Positions 18,376 through 27,800 of a DNA stretch of 64,000 bases are shown in pieces. The position numbers and the translations under genes were made by a program. The notes under the pieces were generated by a model, which did not search any database, was not told the origin of the DNA, and saw only the letters and a list, made by a program, of their open reading frames with translations. Numbering within the stretch: position 1 is the stretch's first letter; every line of letters begins with the position of its first letter. This DNA comes from Povalibacter uvarum (GTDB taxonomy: Bacteria > Pseudomonadota > Gammaproteobacteria > Steroidobacterales > Steroidobacteraceae): the NCBI RefSeq assembly GCF_014202975.1, contig NZ_JACHHZ010000002.1, positions 62,001-126,000 of the forward strand, given 5' to 3'.

Positions 18376-18386
18376 AGAAGTACACG

Positions 18387-18471
18387 CCGTCATTCCCGCG
18401 AAAGCGGGAATCCATCTGGAAACAAGGCATCTGGATCCAGGCACGGACTCCCGCGTGCGCGGGAGTGACGG
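18387..18471. repeat. REP-like palindromic element (family A), long form
   Basis: Starts CGTCATTCCCGCGAAAGCGG, ends CGCGGGAGTGACGG, with ATCCATCTGG... CTGGAT in the middle. The same two-hairpin layout as 2029-2090, with a longer centre. Probably folds into a Y-shaped RNA when transcribed from DoxX. Confidence 0.8.
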
Positions 18472-18612
18472 ACAACCTGTGTCCGGTTCCTCGAATCTCC
18501 TGCGTCCGACCTGGCAAGAGCGGCGCATTCCGCACCGTCTTTTCCGGGCACAGTTGCCGCATCGCGGCGTCATGACTGCGCTCATACAGCATGGTCCTGA
18601 GGAGATTCTTCG

Positions 18613-19488
18613 ATGAGCAGTCCAACCCCTTCCATCAGTCCGCCACGCCCGCGCCTGGCGCTCGTTCTCGGCAGCGGCGGTGTCCGCAGCATCGCTGCGC
18701 TGGGCATCGCCGACGTCCTTGCCCGCGAAGGGTTGCGACCCGATCTCGTCGTGGGCTGCAGCTCCGGGGCGATCTTCGGCGCGACGATCTCGATGGGGCT
18801 CGACAGCACGGATTCACTCGCTCTGGCAACGCGCCTCTGGTCCGCCGATCTCACCCAGAAGAAGCGCTGGAAGTCCTACGCGCAGCTCGTCGCGCCGCGG
18901 CTCATGGGCTTCGATGCGAACTTCTCCCTGCGCGACGCCTGCCTCATTGCGCATCGGATCGAGCAGGCATTCGGCGAACGCTGCCTGGAGAACTTGCCGA
19001 CGCCTCTTCGGGTCGTCACCACCGACTCGATGACCGGTGAAGGCGTCGTGCTGCGCTCAGGCCTCGTGAGAGACGCATTGCGAGCGAGCATCGCACTGCC
19101 CTTCATTTTCCCGAGCGTGGAGATCGGCGGCCGTCGCCTGTCCGATGGCGTCGTCTCGAATCCGTTGCCGGTGTCTGTCGCGCAGGATGCGGAAGCAGTG
19201 ATCGCTCTCGGGTTCCGCGGCTCGATGCCTCGTCGCATCGACAGGCCGTCACGCCTGATGGCGCAAGTCTCGACTGCGATGATCAACAACCTGCAGCAGT
19301 CACAGATGCGTGCCGCCATTGCGTCCGGTCAGCGCGTTCTCAACTTCGAACTGGACATCGATCGCCGCATCGGACTCTGGCAGACCTCCGCAATGCCGCG
19401 AATCTTCGAGGCGGGCCGGACCGCGGCGCAGCGTCGCCTCGGTGACATCCATGCATTGCTGGATGCCGCTGACCGACGAGCTGCGTAG
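18613..19488 (+). CDS. Patatin-like phospholipase (RssA-type)
   Basis: A 291-residue patatin-domain protein. LALVLGSGGVRSIAALG is the oxyanion loop, VVGCSSGAIFGA the nucleophile motif (G-x-S-x-G), and LSDGVVSNPLPV supplies the Asp of the Ser-Asp dyad (DG[AGV]). It is soluble and without a signal peptide, like the RssA group of small bacterial patatins, which are intracellular lipid acyl hydrolases. GAGGAG 8 nt before the ATG fixes the start. The gene ends before a strong rho-independent terminator at 19518-19548 and converges on the gene at 19552. Confidence 0.9.
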   Translation: MSSPTPSISPPRPRLALVLGSGGVRSIAALGIADVLAREGLRPDLVVGCSSGAIFGATISMGLDSTDSLALATRLWSADLTQKKRWKSYAQLVAPRLMGFDANFSLRDACLIAHRIEQAFGERCLENLPTPLRVVTTDSMTGEGVVLRSGLVRDALRASIALPFIFPSVEIGGRRLSDGVVSNPLPVSVAQDAEAVIALGFRGSMPRRIDRPSRLMAQVSTAMINNLQQSQMRAAIASGQRVLNFELDIDRRIGLWQTSAMPRIFEAGRTAAQRRLGDIHALLDAADRRAA

Positions 19489-19517
19489 CTCGGCGATCGC
19501 TCACGCGGCCCACGCGA

Positions 19518-19548
19518 GGGCTCGGGGATCAGTCCCCGAGCCCCTTTT
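19518..19548 (+). terminator. Rho-independent terminator
   Basis: An 11-bp perfect GC stem (GGGCTCGGGGA, loop TCAG, then TCCCCGAGCCC) followed by C and TTTT. It ends the patatin transcript; the reverse orientation lacks a U-tract. Confidence 0.9.
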
Positions 19549-19551
19549 GTT

Positions 19552-20298
19552 TCAGGCGCCTTCGAGCTGCGCCATGTAGGCAGAGACAGAGTGTGACTTC
19601 GTCTGCGGATGAATGAGCTCGCCGATCGCGTACGCCAGCAGCTCGTTCGTCCAGTTCTTGAACAGGTGGAACACTTCGGCCACCAGCTTGATGCACCGTT
19701 CGCGCTGCCCGGCATCGAGCGCAATCTCGGCCAGCTCACGATGATCGTCATGCCCCATCGAATGGCCCGTCTCCAGGTTGAAGTGGAAATCGCCGAGGTA
19801 GCGCAGCGACACGGACTCCTCCTGCTCGATCGCGCGCGCCAGGCGCGCAGTGAGAGCGAACAGGACGTTTCCGGTCTCCTCGATGGCTTCGATGATCACG
19901 AGGCGCTCGACCGGCGTCGCGTCGTACAGCAGGTGCGCAAGCTGTGCGCTCAGCATCCGGTTCACCTTGGTGCGATCGCTGTACAGCGAATGCAGCACGG
20001 CAGTAGTGGGCTTCGCCTGATCGAAACCGAGCGTCGTGTAATCCTCGAGGTACCACGGCCAGTGGTGGTCATCTTCGTACGTATGCGCATTCACCATCAG
20101 CTGGTGACGGTCGGTCGACTTCTCGTCGCGCATCACGTATTTGTTCAGATCGCCGAAGGCGAGAATGAACGGCGCCATGCAGGGATAGAACGACAGGCGC
20201 TCGCGGGGCGTCATCGAATCGTCGCGCATGAACTCGAACAGGGGCAGGTTGGCATAGGTTCTCTTCGCTTCGAAGATCGCCCTCATCACAGCACGCAT
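19552..20298 (-). CDS. Heme-oxygenase-fold (possible di-iron HDO) protein
   Basis: A 248-residue all-helical soluble protein. The ATG at 20298 has GGAG upstream; the open extension to 20427 crosses a repeat and is not coding. The composition is rich in metal-ligand residues spaced as in heme-oxygenase-like proteins: DRHQLMVNAHTYEDDHHWPW (His65-His79), EAIEETGNVLF (Glu137-141), FHFNLETGHSMGHDDH (His172-His186). This resembles the TENA/PqqC/heme-oxygenase superfamily, in particular the iron-containing redox enzyme group, but identity and substrate are unknown. It contains no membrane span. It is convergent with the patatin gene. Confidence 0.55.
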   Translation of the reverse strand: MRAVMRAIFEAKRTYANLPLFEFMRDDSMTPRERLSFYPCMAPFILAFGDLNKYVMRDEKSTDRHQLMVNAHTYEDDHHWPWYLEDYTTLGFDQAKPTTAVLHSLYSDRTKVNRMLSAQLAHLLYDATPVERLVIIEAIEETGNVLFALTARLARAIEQEESVSLRYLGDFHFNLETGHSMGHDDHRELAEIALDAGQRERCIKLVAEVFHLFKNWTNELLAYAIGELIHPQTKSHSVSAYMAQLEGA

Positions 20299-20368
20299 CG
20301 TCGTCTCCGGTATTGATGGACACGAAGTCAGACGCGGGTAGTGCGGTGATCCGGACATGTCTGAAGGG

Positions 20369-20436
20369 CTATGAGCCGCGAGCGACGAGCTATGAGTCAG
20401 AAGTGTCTCCTCTGGCTCATAGCTCATAGCTCATAG
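20369..20436. repeat. AGCTATGAG-word inverted repeat
   Basis: GAGCGACGAGCTATGAGTCAG pairs with CTGGCTCATAGCTCATAGC. A clear homologue lies at 31692-31756. It is in the spacer between the HO-fold gene and the TonB-receptor terminator. Confidence 0.7.
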
Positions 20437-20441
20437 CTTCC

Positions 20442-20475
20442 AAAAAAAAAATGCCGCGGCGAACACCGCCGCGGC
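20442..20475 (-). terminator. Rho-independent terminator of the TonB-receptor transcript
   Basis: On the minus strand: a 9-bp perfect stem (GCCGCGGCG at 20453-20461 with its complement at 20467-20475), loop of 5, then ten T residues (A-run at 20442-20451 on the plus strand). Confidence 0.93.
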
Positions 20476-20513
20476 CCAAGAGGTTCCAACGTTACGGGAG
20501 AGAGTTGGAACGG

Positions 20514-23465
20514 TCAGAAGCGGATGTTCGCCCTGGCGAAGTAGCGGCGACCGAGAACGTCATATGTCGATGGATCCGTGCCCATCTCGATGAAGGACGT
20601 GTACTGCGGCGGCTGCGTGTCTGCGAGATTCTCGACACCGACCATCAGGTTGATGCCTTCGGCGAACTGCCACGACACATTCGCGTCGAGGTAGGTTGTC
20701 GCCTTGGCACCGACCGTCGTGAACGGATCGTAGGACGCGTATTTGTTCTCCATCTCGGGCAAGTGACGCACGCGCAGGCCGACGCCCAGTGGACCGCGAT
20801 TCCAGTCGGCATTGAGGAAGAGCTTGTAGTCCGGGAATGCACTGCCCACCGAGTCGCCGATCGTGCCGGTGAAGTCGATCTTCGGAATGGCCGGCACGTA
20901 CTGCACCTCCCACTTCCGCAACCAGCTCGCCAGCATGTTCAGATTCACGCGGCCCGCATTGCCGAGATCGAGACCCCAGTCGATCTGAACGTCGATACCC
21001 GACGTGTTGAGCTCGGACACGTTCTCGGTTCCCTGGCTCGGCACCCAGGCACTACCGTTCGATGGTGCCCCGTTGGACAGAGTGCGTCGGTTGAGCGCCA
21101 GGCACGAGGGATCATTGGGGTCGAGGCCCGGATTGTTGCCCTGGAATCCGTAGCACAACAGCGCGATCTCGCCGGCAGGAACCGAGAAGATCGCATCCTT
21201 CAGCCGGATGTCGTAGTAGTCGACCGATGCGCGCAGATCGCTCAGCGCTCCGCTCCATGGGGAATCGAACACTACGCCGAAGGTGATCGTGTTCGCGCTC
21301 TCCTCCTGCAGATCCGGATTGCCGCCGCCGAATGTTTCGATCTGGCCGCCGTTGAACGAGAACGAATCGATGTTGGCCTCCGGAATTCCCTGGGCGACGC
21401 ACAGTGCGCGAATGCCTCCGTTGCCGCCGTTCGCCACGTCCGCATTCGGTCCATTCATCCGCACCGCCGAGCTCACGGAGCACGGGTCTTCCAGCAGCGG
21501 CGGGTTGTTCTGGTCCGACGGGCTGAAGAGTTCGAAGATGCTGGGCGCACGTACTGCCTGCTGCCATGAAGCGCGGAATCGCACCGCGTCCACGGGCTGC
21601 CAGTTGCCTTCCACCTTGAAGGCTTCCGCCGATCCAATCGTTGAGTAGTCGGAGAGGCGGGCGCCAAGCGTCACGCTCAGTGATTTCGCAAAGCTCACAT
21701 CGGTGAGCAGCGGCAGGTAGAGCTCGCCGAAGAATTCACTCACGTTGTAGTACCCGTCGAGTGCCGACTGCTGGTTGAATCCGACCAGGTCACCGCGAGA
21801 CACGGCAAGGTCGGGCTTGAACGAGTACTTTTCTTCGCGCCAGGCTGCACCGACTGAGAACTGCGCTTCGCCAGCCGGCATGTCGAACGCCCGTCCACCG
21901 AAAGTCGCCTCCGCCATGGTGTGGTCGAGCGTCGTCCGGTTGGTGAAGTACGAACGCACGTAGTCGGCGCATGCAGCGGAAAGACCCGCGGGTCCCGTGA
22001 AGGGGTTGTAGCCGCCTGCGCACAGGCTCGCACCGCCATCCGTCGCGTTCAGCAACGCCTGCAATCGCGTGCGTGAGAGATCGTTGTTCAGCAGTGTCGC
22101 CTGACTCATCTGCGACGTCGCCGCGTAGGCATCCCAGTGCCACGCGCTGCCGACGTTGCCCTTGAAGCCGGCCAGGAACTGATAGACGTCGTACTCATCG
22201 AACGTCTGTCGCGGTCCGACGCCTTCCATGCGCTGGCGATAGCTGAACTCCGCGTTCGGGTTCGGCCGCGATGCGAGGAGCGTACGCAGATCTTCAGGGA
22301 TGAATGGATTCGTGACGGGGATCGTGATCCGGCTCGCCGGAACAGCCGCGATCTGGCCGAGCGACTCGTAGGTCGTATAGAAGACCTGCGTGTAGGCATT
22401 GACGCTCTCCGACACGTCCAGGTCGCCGAACATCGCCAGATTCCAGCGCTCCATCGGCCGCGACAGCAGGTTCGGAGGACCGAAGTTGTAGCTGTACGCA
22501 TCGGGATTGAATCCCGGCAGCGCGGTGTCGCCGCGAAAGTTCGCCACGGAGTTCGAGCCTGGGACGCCCGTACCCATGGTGAACAGCGTTCCGTCGGCGT
22601 TGAAGGCGATCTCCTGCCCGCGCGACACAGTGCCGGGTGCGAACCCGTAGCGGGCAAACACCTGATCCATCGCAGCCTGCGTATGTGAGTTGTTGCTCGC
22701 AAGCGAGTAGAGGCCTTCGGTGATCGTCGGCGATCCCTGCGGCACACTGCCGCCACGGCGCACGTCCATGACGACTTCGGAGAACTTCCTGTCGCCCTGG
22801 AGAATCTGGTCGCGTTCGCTGTACTGGATGCTGATCACCGCGTTGCCGCGGTCGTCCGCGAAGTTGCTGCCCAATGTGAATGCGGCATTCCATTCGCGGC
22901 CGTCGTTCAATGCGGTCTCACCGAAGCCCGTCTGGAACTCGACGCCTTCGAAGTTCTTCTTCATCGTGAAGTTGGTGACACCAGCGATTGCATCGGAGCC
23001 GTACACAGCAGAAGCACCGCCCGTAACGACCTCGACCCGCTCGATCAGAGCGGCCGGCACGATGTTGACATCGACGGTTCCGTTCGAGTTCGCCGGAGGC
23101 AGGCGTCGGCCGTTCAGCAGCACGAGGTTGCGATTGGTGCCGAGCCCGCGCAGATCGAGGTTCGCCTGACCGCCGTTCGCCGGATTGTTGGAGCTCGTGC
23201 TGATCGACGGCACGAACTGTGGCAACTGGTTGAGCACGCGCTCGATCGAGATCGCGCCCGTCTCGCTGAGCACATCGGCGTTGACGGAGGCGACCGGGCT
23301 GTCGGATGCGAAATCCGGCCGCTGAATGCGGGTTCCGGTGACTACGATCTCCTGGATGTTCTGATCCTGCGCGTTCGCAGGCGTTGCAAGTGCTGCCACC
23401 GCTGCGGCCAGCAGCGTCGTGCGCACTGCGTACTGAACAGCGCCTTGTCTGTCTGTCGTCTTCAT
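20514..23465 (-). CDS. TonB-dependent outer-membrane receptor
   Basis: A 983-residue outer-membrane receptor. Signal peptide (TTLLAAAVAALATPANAQ) is followed by a TonB-box-like IQEIVVTGTRIQRPDF, the plug domain (VLNQLPQFVP, GTNRNLVLLNGRRLPP, VEVVTGGASAVYGSDAIAG) and a long beta-barrel ending in a C-terminal Phe (RRYFARANIRF). The 'RGLGTNRNLVLLNGRR' plug is typical of the large TonB receptor groups of sphingomonads and Steroidobacter-like bacteria, which import oligosaccharides, sterol-like or other bulky substrates. Start ATG at 23465 is preceded by GGGAG; the extension to 23561 lacks a leader. It ends in a strong terminator and follows the DUF1302 gene on the same strand with 99 bp between. 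Confidence 0.93.
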   Translation of the reverse strand: MKTTDRQGAVQYAVRTTLLAAAVAALATPANAQDQNIQEIVVTGTRIQRPDFASDSPVASVNADVLSETGAISIERVLNQLPQFVPSISTSSNNPANGGQANLDLRGLGTNRNLVLLNGRRLPPANSNGTVDVNIVPAALIERVEVVTGGASAVYGSDAIAGVTNFTMKKNFEGVEFQTGFGETALNDGREWNAAFTLGSNFADDRGNAVISIQYSERDQILQGDRKFSEVVMDVRRGGSVPQGSPTITEGLYSLASNNSHTQAAMDQVFARYGFAPGTVSRGQEIAFNADGTLFTMGTGVPGSNSVANFRGDTALPGFNPDAYSYNFGPPNLLSRPMERWNLAMFGDLDVSESVNAYTQVFYTTYESLGQIAAVPASRITIPVTNPFIPEDLRTLLASRPNPNAEFSYRQRMEGVGPRQTFDEYDVYQFLAGFKGNVGSAWHWDAYAATSQMSQATLLNNDLSRTRLQALLNATDGGASLCAGGYNPFTGPAGLSAACADYVRSYFTNRTTLDHTMAEATFGGRAFDMPAGEAQFSVGAAWREEKYSFKPDLAVSRGDLVGFNQQSALDGYYNVSEFFGELYLPLLTDVSFAKSLSVTLGARLSDYSTIGSAEAFKVEGNWQPVDAVRFRASWQQAVRAPSIFELFSPSDQNNPPLLEDPCSVSSAVRMNGPNADVANGGNGGIRALCVAQGIPEANIDSFSFNGGQIETFGGGNPDLQEESANTITFGVVFDSPWSGALSDLRASVDYYDIRLKDAIFSVPAGEIALLCYGFQGNNPGLDPNDPSCLALNRRTLSNGAPSNGSAWVPSQGTENVSELNTSGIDVQIDWGLDLGNAGRVNLNMLASWLRKWEVQYVPAIPKIDFTGTIGDSVGSAFPDYKLFLNADWNRGPLGVGLRVRHLPEMENKYASYDPFTTVGAKATTYLDANVSWQFAEGINLMVGVENLADTQPPQYTSFIEMGTDPSTYDVLGRRYFARANIRF

Positions 23466-23564
23466 TCCCCACTCCCACGTTTGAGCACCGCGTTGCGGTG
23501 CGTGATTCGAGTCGATACGTCGACACCGAATCAGACGCAGGATGGATGAAGATCCGGACAACGG

Positions 23565-24872
23565 TCAGCGCGAGCGCGACCAGCTCCACTGAAAGTCGAT
23601 GCCGGCGCGCGATGCATCACGAAACTCACCGAAGAGCCCATCAGGGTCACCGTAGAATTTCTCCAGCGAGATGCCGACGGAAATGTTTGCCGATGCCTGC
23701 CAGGAGAGCCGCGCCTGCACTCCTCCATCACCGCGAGTCAGGCTGGAAAGCCACAGGGCCCGCAGCTTCCAGCTCTCGTTTCTGAAGGAGCGCTGGACGA
23801 CGAGCGTCGCTTGTCGCTCGACCGGTTCGCGCGTCATGAACGGATCGACGGTCTGCAATCTCGATTCGAAGTACTGGACGGAGAGCAGCGTATTCGTCAA
23901 CGCCGTATTGTCGACGCCGACGACGAACGCGAACTCGTCTGAAGCAAAGGCACGGTCGACATCGAGTGGGCTCTCGGTAATGAACCAGCGATCTGTCGAG
24001 TAACCAACCTCACCGCGCAATGTCGTGCTGCCGAAGGCATTCGAGAACGTCGCACCGAACAGGCGGCTGCGTTCATAGCGAGGCGCCAGCACAGGCCCTG
24101 CCTGCGTCGGCGCGATGAACGGCACCGGATCGTCGTAGTAGTGATAGAGATAGTTGAGCGTGACATCCCACCCGCCGACGAATGCGGACAGACGTGCGCC
24201 CGCGTCGCTGCCGTCTTCGACACCCTTCGGCCGCAGCGGCGGTCGCACTTCGATTGGACGTGTCGGACGCGGCACGAGCAACGGCGTGGTGATCGCGAAC
24301 GCCGCGTTGCCCAGCGGGATCTCGTCGTAAGTCGGATCCGGCAGCCACAGCAACTGCAGTGTCGCAGGACCCACGGGCACTTCCGCTTTCAGCGTCCAGA
24401 GAGGAATTCGCCGATCCTGGGGGTCGGGCCAGATGAACTCGCGGAACGAGAAGGGATTGACGACATCGAGCACGCGCAGCCCATCCGCCTGGCCCCAGAC
24501 GACCTGCTGCTTCCCCAATCGCAAGAAGGCCGGGCCGATGTGACCGTCGATGTAGAACTCGCGCAGTTCAGCGTCAGCTGTGTCGCTGAGTATCCAGCGG
24601 CGGTTGTAGCTGCTGCGTTCGTGCTGATCGGGCCGGCCCGGCTCAAGGCGATCCTGTGTGTCGGCCCGCACGCGTGCGACTGCGGTCAGTGACCAGCCGG
24701 AGTCAGATGAAATTCCGGCGTTGAGATCCACGGTCGCTTCCGCGGTCTGCAACTGGCGCGAATACTCTTCGGCTGCGGTATCGAGCCGGACGATCGCGGA
24801 AGACTGACCGTCGAGAGCAGGTGCTGATGTGGCGGCCAAGACAGCGACGAGCGCCGCCACCGAGCGCGTCAC
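23565..24872 (-). CDS. DUF1302-family outer-membrane beta-barrel protein
   Basis: A 435-residue predicted outer-membrane protein with a short signal peptide (VAALVAVLAATSAPALDG). The core REFYIDGHIGPAFLRLGKQQVVWGQADGLRVLDVVNPF is the hallmark of the DUF1302 family. Many alternating hydrophobic strands follow and it ends with FQWSWSRSR. Family members are usually encoded with an RND permease and a periplasmic carrier, as here, and are thought to act in transport or envelope lipid traffic; the exact role is unknown. It is shorter than most members (500-600). Start ATG overlaps the stop of the RND gene by ATGA (24869-24872), a tight operon. Confidence 0.85.
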   Translation of the reverse strand: MTRSVAALVAVLAATSAPALDGQSSAIVRLDTAAEEYSRQLQTAEATVDLNAGISSDSGWSLTAVARVRADTQDRLEPGRPDQHERSSYNRRWILSDTADAELREFYIDGHIGPAFLRLGKQQVVWGQADGLRVLDVVNPFSFREFIWPDPQDRRIPLWTLKAEVPVGPATLQLLWLPDPTYDEIPLGNAAFAITTPLLVPRPTRPIEVRPPLRPKGVEDGSDAGARLSAFVGGWDVTLNYLYHYYDDPVPFIAPTQAGPVLAPRYERSRLFGATFSNAFGSTTLRGEVGYSTDRWFITESPLDVDRAFASDEFAFVVGVDNTALTNTLLSVQYFESRLQTVDPFMTREPVERQATLVVQRSFRNESWKLRALWLSSLTRGDGGVQARLSWQASANISVGISLEKFYGDPDGLFGEFRDASRAGIDFQWSWSRSR

Positions 24873-27800
24873 AGCCCCCGCTCCATCTGCTGCTGAGTGA
24901 ACAGCGTGTCGGCGAGCTTCTGGTTGAATCGCACGTCGCGGAAGTCGATGCGGGTCCGATGGCCGGTTTTGTGATTGGCCACCTCGATCCGCATCGCCGA
25001 CCAGATGCCGTTGACCTGCCTCACGTCACGATTCTCGACGGTCTTCAGCAACTGACCGGCGCGATCCCAGTACTCGATCCGCAGCGCCATGCCGGATTTC
25101 TCGTCGATCCACCAGTTCGCGCGTGAGTAGCCGAGTTGCGTGGCAACCGCTTCGCTCGAAGCCGTTCCTTCGATCACCGCACAGGCAGTGCCGTCGGCCT
25201 CGGAGCGGTCGATCAGCCGGAAGCGCCAGTCCTCGAGCGTTACGCGGCTGTCGTTGCGGATCTCGTCGTAGGTAAGATCGGTGCCGAGAAAATAGTCACC
25301 GCGATCCGCGGCGGGCACGCGACGCACCTTTCGTAGCGCTGGCAGGTACAGCCATTGGTCGCTGTCGTGTGCCGTATCCTGATAGTCGAACACCAGGAAA
25401 GCAGTGCCGCGCACATTCGCCGGCGACTGGTAGAAAATCGCCATTCGCCGCCCGTCCGCGACGTTCTTCCTGACAGCGCGTGCGACCTGCTCTCTCACCA
25501 CACCGTGGCGATCGATGAGCTGGATATGGGCAACACGATCGACGCTTTCGCCTTCTTCGCGGGCTGCCACCACCGCCATGATCTTGTCCGCGTCGCCATC
25601 CTCGGCATTCGCTGTCTGCCCGCTGGCCATCCATATGCCGACCGCAATGACGAGCAAGGGCGCGAGGCGCTGGCTCAAAGCCGATGCATGAGGCAGATCG
25701 CGCCGCGATCGTTCGCTCACGAGCTTGAGGAGCGCCGGCAGAACTGTCAGCGCAGCAACGAATGCACCCACGATGGCAATGGACACCAGCACGCCGAACA
25801 TGCGGATCGGCGGCGCGGCGGACAGTGTGACGATGCTGAATCCGATGCCAACGGCGACCGCGTTGAACAGGACGGCGCGGCCGGTGGACTGATAGACGTA
25901 CATGACCTGGGCGTCGACGTCCGCGAATCGCGCTTTTGCCTTGCGGGCCCGCGAGATCATGTGAATGGCGAAGTCGATACCGAGACCGATCGCCACCGAT
26001 GCGAACATCGAAGTCGCTACGCCGAGCCAGATGTCGCCGATCCCCATGGCGGCATAGACGAACAGCACCGAAACCACGAGCGGCGCGAGACACAGCAGAC
26101 CGTCGCGAATCGAACGGAAGATGGCTACGCACATCAGCAGCACCGCCAGCGTCGAAGCAATCACGCTCCAGGCATGACCGGAGGCCACGGACTGGACCCA
26201 CTCGTAGTCGAGCATCACTCTGCCGGTCAGCGTTGCTTTCGCCGTACCGTCCGCGAACTCGCGATCGATGAACTTCTGGGCGGCGTGAACGATGGCCTGC
26301 TGCTCGCTCCAGCGATCGGCTCGCAGGTACGTCCGGACCAGAGCCGTCGAACGACTCGAATCCACCAGCGACTGAAGCTCAGTGGGCGGCACCGAAGCCT
26401 GATAGACGAACAGAAGCTGCGCGATGAGCGCCGGGTCTTCGGGAATCTTCCAGGACAACGCCGCCCCACCGTCGACGGCTCGATTCAGCTGCTTGACGTA
26501 GTCGACGATCGAGATCGAACCTCCGACCTCGGGCAGCGATCGCAGATGCTTCTCGAGAGCTTCGATGCGCCGCAGAACTTCGGGCGCGAGCACGCCGTCC
26601 TCGTGATCCGTCTCGATGACGATGTCCAGCTGATTCGTTCCGGCCAGCGTCCGGTTGATCTCGCGATCGGCGATGTGGATCGCCTCGCTTTCGTTGAAGT
26701 TCTCGATGCGCGCGTGATCGACCTTCACGTTCGCCGCCTCGAACAACGCGGCGATGCAGAGGATCGCGCTGAGCAGCAGCACCATTCGCGGCGCCCGAAT
26801 GACTCGGGCACCCAGCGCCATCATGGCGCGACTCATCGGGTCGGAGGCGGCGCCGGCGCTGCGCTCGATGAGGCGACTCGGTCGCTTCGGCAGCACCGCC
26901 ATGAACGCCGGCAGGAACGACACCGTCAGCAGCCACGCAACCAGCACCCCGAAGGCGCCGAACAGTCCGAAGTAGCGGATCGGCGGCATCGTGCTGGTGA
27001 CCCAGAGTGAGAAGAAGCCGGCGACCGTCGTGACCGCGGTGAGTGCGATCGGGCGCCAGACATTCCGGAGCGCATCGACGATGACATCATGATTCTCGGC
27101 GAACGGTCGTTCACGCTGCAGCGTGTAGTACTCGCCGAACACATGCATCGGCTCGGCAACGCTGATGCCGATGAGCACGACGATCATGCCGTTGGTAATC
27201 GCGTAGAACGGCACGTGACTCGCCGCCATCACCCCCAGCGTCGAGACGATCGTTGCCACGGCAATGACCATCGGCAACGCGGAACTGCGGATCGTCAGAA
27301 AGGCGCAGAACAGGATGAGAGTGACCGCAATTGCAGTGAACGGAACGAGCCGCCCGGCATCGCGATCGATGTAAGTGGAGAAGTAGCCCGTGATCGCACC
27401 GGCTCCGGCTACGAAGACCTCTTCGCCGCGAGGCCGGGCCATTGACTGCGTCAGGTCGAGCACCGCCCGGTACGTTTCGGCGGCGCGCGTTTCATCCAGC
27501 AACTCGGCCACGATGATCGTGGCCGTGCGGTCATGCGACACGAGAGTGCCGTCGTAGAGCGGCGAATCATTGATCGCCGCACGCAGCTTCTCGACGGTCG
27601 CGACATTGATCTCTCCCGCGGGCAGCAGCCGCTCGATCTCGATCCCCTCCTCGCCGCCCGCGATGGAGCTCTGGCTCACGAGACTCGTGATGCGATCCAC
27701 ATCGACGTTCGGAACGGACTCGAGGCGTTCGACCAGGTCGCGCACGAGCCGCAGACTGTCCGCGTTGAGGACACCGCCCGCATCGATTGGCGTCCTGACC

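Noticed and set aside
20451-21569. 372-codon plus-strand frame over the TonB receptor terminus
   Set aside because: Overlaps the rho-independent terminator and the receptor barrel; no motif.
25700-25760. Separate LolA-like gene starting at an internal GTG (near residue 780 of the fusion)
   Set aside because: No Shine-Dalgarno and no stop codon for the permease; kept as an alternative, not as a call.
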